Origin: Candidatus Mediterraneibacter stercorigallinarum
GTDB taxonomy: Bacteria; Bacillota; Clostridia; Lachnospirales; Lachnospiraceae
Direction of reading: 5' to 3'
Assembly (NCBI GenBank): GCA_019116185.1
Contig: DXCD01000024.1
Span: 1-7,980 of the forward strand
Length of the DNA stretch: 7,980 nucleotides
Both the position numbers and the translations under genes were made by a program. Positions within the stretch are counted from its first letter, which is position 1. Every line of letters begins with the position of its first letter. Of this stretch, positions 5,688 to 7,980 are shown piece by piece. Under the pieces are notes generated by a model. That model worked only from the letters and a program-made list of their open reading frames with translations. It had not been told where the DNA came from and searched no databases.

Positions 5688-7081
5688 TGGCTGATATGTT
5701 AAAAAAGGTACCTGTTAGGGAACAGGATCCGAAAGTACGTGCAACAAATTTTGATGAAGTCTGCCTTGGCTATAATATGGAAGAAGCAATGGACGAGGCG
5801 ACAAGGTGCTTAAACTGCAAGAATGCAAAATGTATCCAGGGATGCCCGGTATCTATTGATATCCCGGCATTTATCCAGGAAGTAAAAGCCGGAAATATTG
5901 AAGAAGCATACAAAGTGATCGGTAAGTCCAGCGCGCTTCCCGCGATCTGCGGACGTGTCTGCCCCCAGGAGTCTCAGTGCGAGGGTAAATGTATCCGCGG
6001 CATCAAAGGCGAGCCGGTATCCATCGGCAAGCTGGAGAGATTCGTGGCAGATTATGCGCTTGAAAATGATATTAAGCCGGTAGGTGCAGAGAAGATGAAC
6101 GGTCACAAAGTGGCTGTGATCGGTTCCGGCCCGGCGGGCCTGACCTGCGCAGGAGACCTTGCGAAGCTGGGATATGACGTGACTGTATTCGAAGCGCTTC
6201 ATGAGCTTGGCGGCGTGCTCGTGTACGGTATCCCTGAATTCCGTCTGCCGAAGCAGAAAGTCGTTGCAAAAGAAATCGAGAAGGTAAAAGAGCTCGGAGT
6301 TAAATTTGAGACAAATGTGGTTATCGGTAAATCTACGACCATTGACCAGCTCATGGAAGAGGAAGGCTTTGAGGCTGTATTCATCGGTTCCGGAGCAGGG
6401 CTTCCGATGTTCATGGGTATCCCGGGAGAGAATGCGAACGAGGTGTTCTCTGCAAATGAATACCTGACGAGAAGCAACCTGATGAAAGCATTTGACGACT
6501 CCTATGACACTCCAATCGCTGCCGGAAAGAAAGTCGCTGTCGTCGGAGGCGGAAACGTGGCTATGGATGCGGCAAGAACAGCGCTTCGTCTCGGCGCTGA
6601 CGTGCATATCGTATACAGAAGGAGCGAGGCAGAACTTCCTGCCAGAGTAGAAGAGGTACATCATGCAAAAGAAGAAGGCGTGATCTTTGATCTCCTCACA
6701 AATCCGAAGAAGATCAATGTGGATGAAAACGGAAATATCACGAGCATGACTGTGATCAAAATGGAACTGGGCGAGCCGGATGCATCCGGAAGAAGACGTC
6801 CGGTTGAGATCCCGGGATCAGAGTATGATATCGAGGTAGACACAGTGATCATGTCCCTCGGAACATCACCGAATCCGCTCATTTCTTCCACCACAAAAGG
6901 TCTGGAGACGAACCGCAGAAAATGTATCGTTGCAGACGAAGAAAACGGACAGACTTCAAAAGAAGGCGTGTTCGCAGGCGGAGATGCCGTTACAGGAGCC
7001 GCAACGGTTATCCTTGCCATGGGCGCGGGAAAAGCCGGGGCAAAAGGTATTGACGAATACCTGAAGAGTAAAGAAAAATAG
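5687..7081 (+). CDS. nfnB: NADH-dependent reduced ferredoxin:NADP+ oxidoreductase, large subunit
   Basis: This 464-residue protein has the layout of NfnB and of the related glutamate synthase small subunit GltD. An N-terminal domain carries two four-cysteine sets for [4Fe-4S] clusters: C41, C44, C49, C53 and C88, C92, C98, C102. Two Rossmann domains follow: VIGSGPAG (144-151) for FAD, and VVGGGNVAMDAARTAL (285-300) for a second nucleotide, with the following VYRRSEAELPAR arginines (311-312) typical of NADPH binding. The C-terminal FAGGDAVTGAATVILAMGAG (429-448) completes the FAD site. In the characterised complex this subunit holds the bifurcating FAD and the site where ferredoxin electrons enter; in vivo it links ferredoxin and NADH oxidation to NADPH supply, or the reverse. 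Some NfnB relatives use a non-Cys ligand for one cluster, so which residues ligate which cluster is not certain here. A gltD label is less likely because no gltB is present and nfnA precedes it. A terminator follows at 7134. Confidence 0.9.
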   Translation: MADMLKKVPVREQDPKVRATNFDEVCLGYNMEEAMDEATRCLNCKNAKCIQGCPVSIDIPAFIQEVKAGNIEEAYKVIGKSSALPAICGRVCPQESQCEGKCIRGIKGEPVSIGKLERFVADYALENDIKPVGAEKMNGHKVAVIGSGPAGLTCAGDLAKLGYDVTVFEALHELGGVLVYGIPEFRLPKQKVVAKEIEKVKELGVKFETNVVIGKSTTIDQLMEEEGFEAVFIGSGAGLPMFMGIPGENANEVFSANEYLTRSNLMKAFDDSYDTPIAAGKKVAVVGGGNVAMDAARTALRLGADVHIVYRRSEAELPARVEEVHHAKEEGVIFDLLTNPKKINVDENGNITSMTVIKMELGEPDASGRRRPVEIPGSEYDIEVDTVIMSLGTSPNPLISSTTKGLETNRRKCIVADEENGQTSKEGVFAGGDAVTGAATVILAMGAGKAGAKGIDEYLKSKEK

Positions 7082-7095
7082 GGCAGACTCTATTC

Positions 7096-7101
7096 TATAA
7101 T
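7096..7101 (+). promoter_or_regulatory. Isolated -10-like box TATAAT before the repair gene
   Basis: A perfect TATAAT sits 15 nt after the nfnB stop codon, but the expected -35 position (7073-7078, inside nfnB) reads GAAAAA and there is no TGn extension. If functional, its transcript would begin near 7108 and have to pass the terminator hairpin at 7134-7172 to reach the repair gene. It may be chance in AT-rich DNA. Confidence 0.25.
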
Positions 7102-7133
7102 AAGAAACAGATGTTGAATAAGTAAGCGCAAAT

Positions 7134-7172
7134 AAAAGGCTTCCGGTCTGGGAACAGGCGGGAAGCCTTTTT
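7134..7172 (+). terminator. Intrinsic terminator after nfnB
   Basis: An 11-bp stem (AAAAGGCTTCC at 7134-7144, GGAAGCCTTTT at 7161-7171) continues past a G/G mismatch into a second 5-bp helix (GTCTG with CAGGC, one wobble pair) capped by a GGAA tetraloop at 7151-7154. The descending arm ends in five T. It lies 52 nt after the nfnB stop and directly abuts the next gene's ribosome-binding site, so it either insulates the repair gene or acts as a leaky or conditional terminator in its leader. Confidence 0.88.
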
Positions 7173-7179
7173 GGAGGAG
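7173..7179 (+). promoter_or_regulatory. Ribosome-binding site joined to the terminator
   Basis: GGAGGAG begins at the base after the terminator's T-run and is 4 nt before the ATG at 7184. No promoter can fit between the two, so any transcript translated from here must have been read through the hairpin. Confidence 0.85.
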
Positions 7180-7183
7180 ACAA

Positions 7184-7879
7184 ATGCTGGAAGAAATCAG
7201 AGAAAAGCTGTACGGGCTGGCAGAAGAGGACTATAAAGAGTTTAATAAGAAGCTCATCCCAGGGGTGGAACATGTCATAGGCATCCGGCTTCCTGCTATG
7301 AGAAAACTTGCAAAAGGACTCGCAAAAGAAGATTTTCGTACTTACCTTGACGAAGCGCGGGAGAAGATCGGACCGGATTCGATCCATGAGGAGATCATGC
7401 TTCAGGGGCTTGTTATCGCATATGCAAAAATGGAGCGGGACGAGCGGAGAAAATGCCTGGATGAATTTGTGCCGAAGATCGGAAACTGGGCAGTCTGCGA
7501 CAGCTGTGTGAACAGCTATAAGTTCATGAAGAAAGATCCGGATTACTGGTTCGATTACCTGAAGACCTACAAAGACAGTAATGATGAATTCAAACTTCGG
7601 TTCATGATCGTTGCCATGATGTCCCATTTCGTGGACGAAGCCCATATTGATGAGATTCTGGAGATCTGCGATACAGTCCGGCACGACGGATATTATACGA
7701 AAATGGGCGTGGCATGGACCCTGCAGGTATGCTACGTGAAATTCCCGGAAAAGACAAGAGCGCTGCTGGAGAATAACCACATGGATGATTTCACCCATAA
7801 TAAGGCGATCCAGAAAATACGCGAGTCGTATCGGGTGAGTAAAGAAGAAAAAGAAGAACTGAAACTCTTAAAGCGATAG
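7184..7879 (+). CDS. AlkD-like DNA alkylation repair glycosylase (HEAT-like repeats)
   Basis: This 231-residue, largely helical, soluble protein matches the DNA alkylation repair family (AlkC/AlkD, HEAT-like repeats) in length and sequence. Members such as Bacillus cereus AlkD remove positively charged 3-methyladenine and 7-methylguanine from DNA without flipping the base. W102 and D106 (in NWAVCDSCV), R139 (KLRFM) and W178 (VAWTL) occur in the order, and at nearly the spacing, of the AlkD DNA-cleft residues W109, D113, R148 and W187, so the active site looks intact. The C-terminal NKAIQKIRESYR (206-217) is also typical of the family. The ATG has a strong GGAGGAG upstream. There is no partner repair gene and no recognisable Ada-type regulator in the window; expression probably depends on readthrough of the preceding terminator or an unrecognised promoter in 7082-7133. 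No clear terminator follows the stop codon. Confidence 0.9.
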   Translation: MLEEIREKLYGLAEEDYKEFNKKLIPGVEHVIGIRLPAMRKLAKGLAKEDFRTYLDEAREKIGPDSIHEEIMLQGLVIAYAKMERDERRKCLDEFVPKIGNWAVCDSCVNSYKFMKKDPDYWFDYLKTYKDSNDEFKLRFMIVAMMSHFVDEAHIDEILEICDTVRHDGYYTKMGVAWTLQVCYVKFPEKTRALLENNHMDDFTHNKAIQKIRESYRVSKEEKEELKLLKR

Positions 7880-7913
7880 TAAAATCTGGATTTGTGGGGG
7901 AGACCGCTGGTAA

Positions 7914-7941
7914 GTGAAACGTCCGAAAACCGTAGTATATT
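7914..7941 (+). promoter_or_regulatory. Weak candidate promoter for the downstream tRNA
   Basis: GTGAAA (7914-7919) and TATATT (7936-7941) are separated by 16 nt and placed so that transcription would begin about 16 nt before the proposed tRNA. Short arms ACGTC (7919-7923) and GACGT (7946-7950) bracket the -10 box, possibly by chance. The match is moderate only. Confidence 0.3.
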
Positions 7942-7963
7942 TTAAGACGTATTCGTGGCGGGC

Positions 7964-7980
7964 GGGGATGTGGCTCAGGT
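7964..7980 (+). tRNA. Possible 5' end of a tRNA gene, cut by the window edge
   Basis: The last 17 bases fit canonical tRNA numbering: a 7-nt acceptor strand GGGGATG, U8, G9, D-stem GCTC (10-13), A14, G15, then GT entering the D-loop. The acceptor GGGGATG resembles clostridial tRNA-Ala, but the anticodon is outside the window and the isotype cannot be assigned. The alternative is a chance match or the beginning of an unrelated gene. Confidence 0.5.

Noticed and set aside
5810..6664. 284-codon minus-strand open frame opposite nfnB
   Set aside because: It is antisense to the conserved iron-sulfur and Rossmann domains, and its composition is that of a codon-bias shadow.
5687..7081. Glutamate synthase small subunit (gltD) assignment
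   Set aside because: No large subunit gltB is adjacent, and the overlapping upstream gene is an NfnA-type FAD/[2Fe-2S] protein, which favours nfnB.
6956..7798. 280-codon minus-strand open frame covering the nfnB end and the repair gene
   Set aside because: It spans two real + strand genes and the terminator between them, and shows no recognisable motif.

Overview
The window looks like a chromosomal segment from a gut-type Clostridia, most likely a Lachnospiraceae member. This is inferred from strong AGGAGG ribosome-binding sites, consensus sigma-A promoters, a family GH84/CBM32/FIVAR cell-surface glycosidase and an NfnAB-type flavoenzyme pair. The base composition is moderate. No 16S or other species-level marker is present. 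All supported genes lie on the + strand.

Layout: (1) 2-1012, the 3' part of a gene whose N-terminus lies outside the window: the end of a SIR2-like domain, a charged linker and about five TPR repeats. (2) 1013-1195, an AT-rich regulatory gap with a near-consensus promoter (TTGACA-N17-TAAAAT) and a perfect 14-bp palindrome between promoter and start codon. (3) 1196-4663, a large secreted, C-terminally anchored GH84 beta-N-acetylglucosaminidase with a CBM32 module, a FIVAR helical domain and a noncanonical sorting-signal-like tail. A strong intrinsic terminator follows at 4701-4734. (4) 4737-7081, a two-gene operon with its own promoter: nfnA (FAD/[2Fe-2S]) and nfnB (FAD/two [4Fe-4S]), overlapping by one base. 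Together they form the electron-bifurcating NADH-dependent reduced ferredoxin:NADP+ oxidoreductase. Such genes are often labelled sulfide dehydrogenase, dihydroorotate dehydrogenase electron-transfer subunit or glutamate synthase small subunit. (5) An intrinsic terminator at 7134-7172 whose T-tract runs directly into the ribosome-binding site of an AlkD-like DNA alkylation repair glycosylase (7184-7879). (6) 7880-7980, a short gap with a possible promoter and what looks like the first 17 nt of a tRNA gene cut by the window edge.

The transcription units appear functionally independent: possible defence or NAD-linked signalling (SIR2-TPR), glycan foraging at the cell surface (GH84), redox balancing (NfnAB) and base-excision repair (AlkD-like). 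I see no CRISPR array, insertion sequence, integrase, attachment site or replication origin. The candidate points of interest are the truncated SIR2-TPR gene, the palindrome in the GH84 leader, the odd anchor of the GH84 protein and the terminator/RBS junction before the repair gene. None of these amounts to a demonstrated new system.
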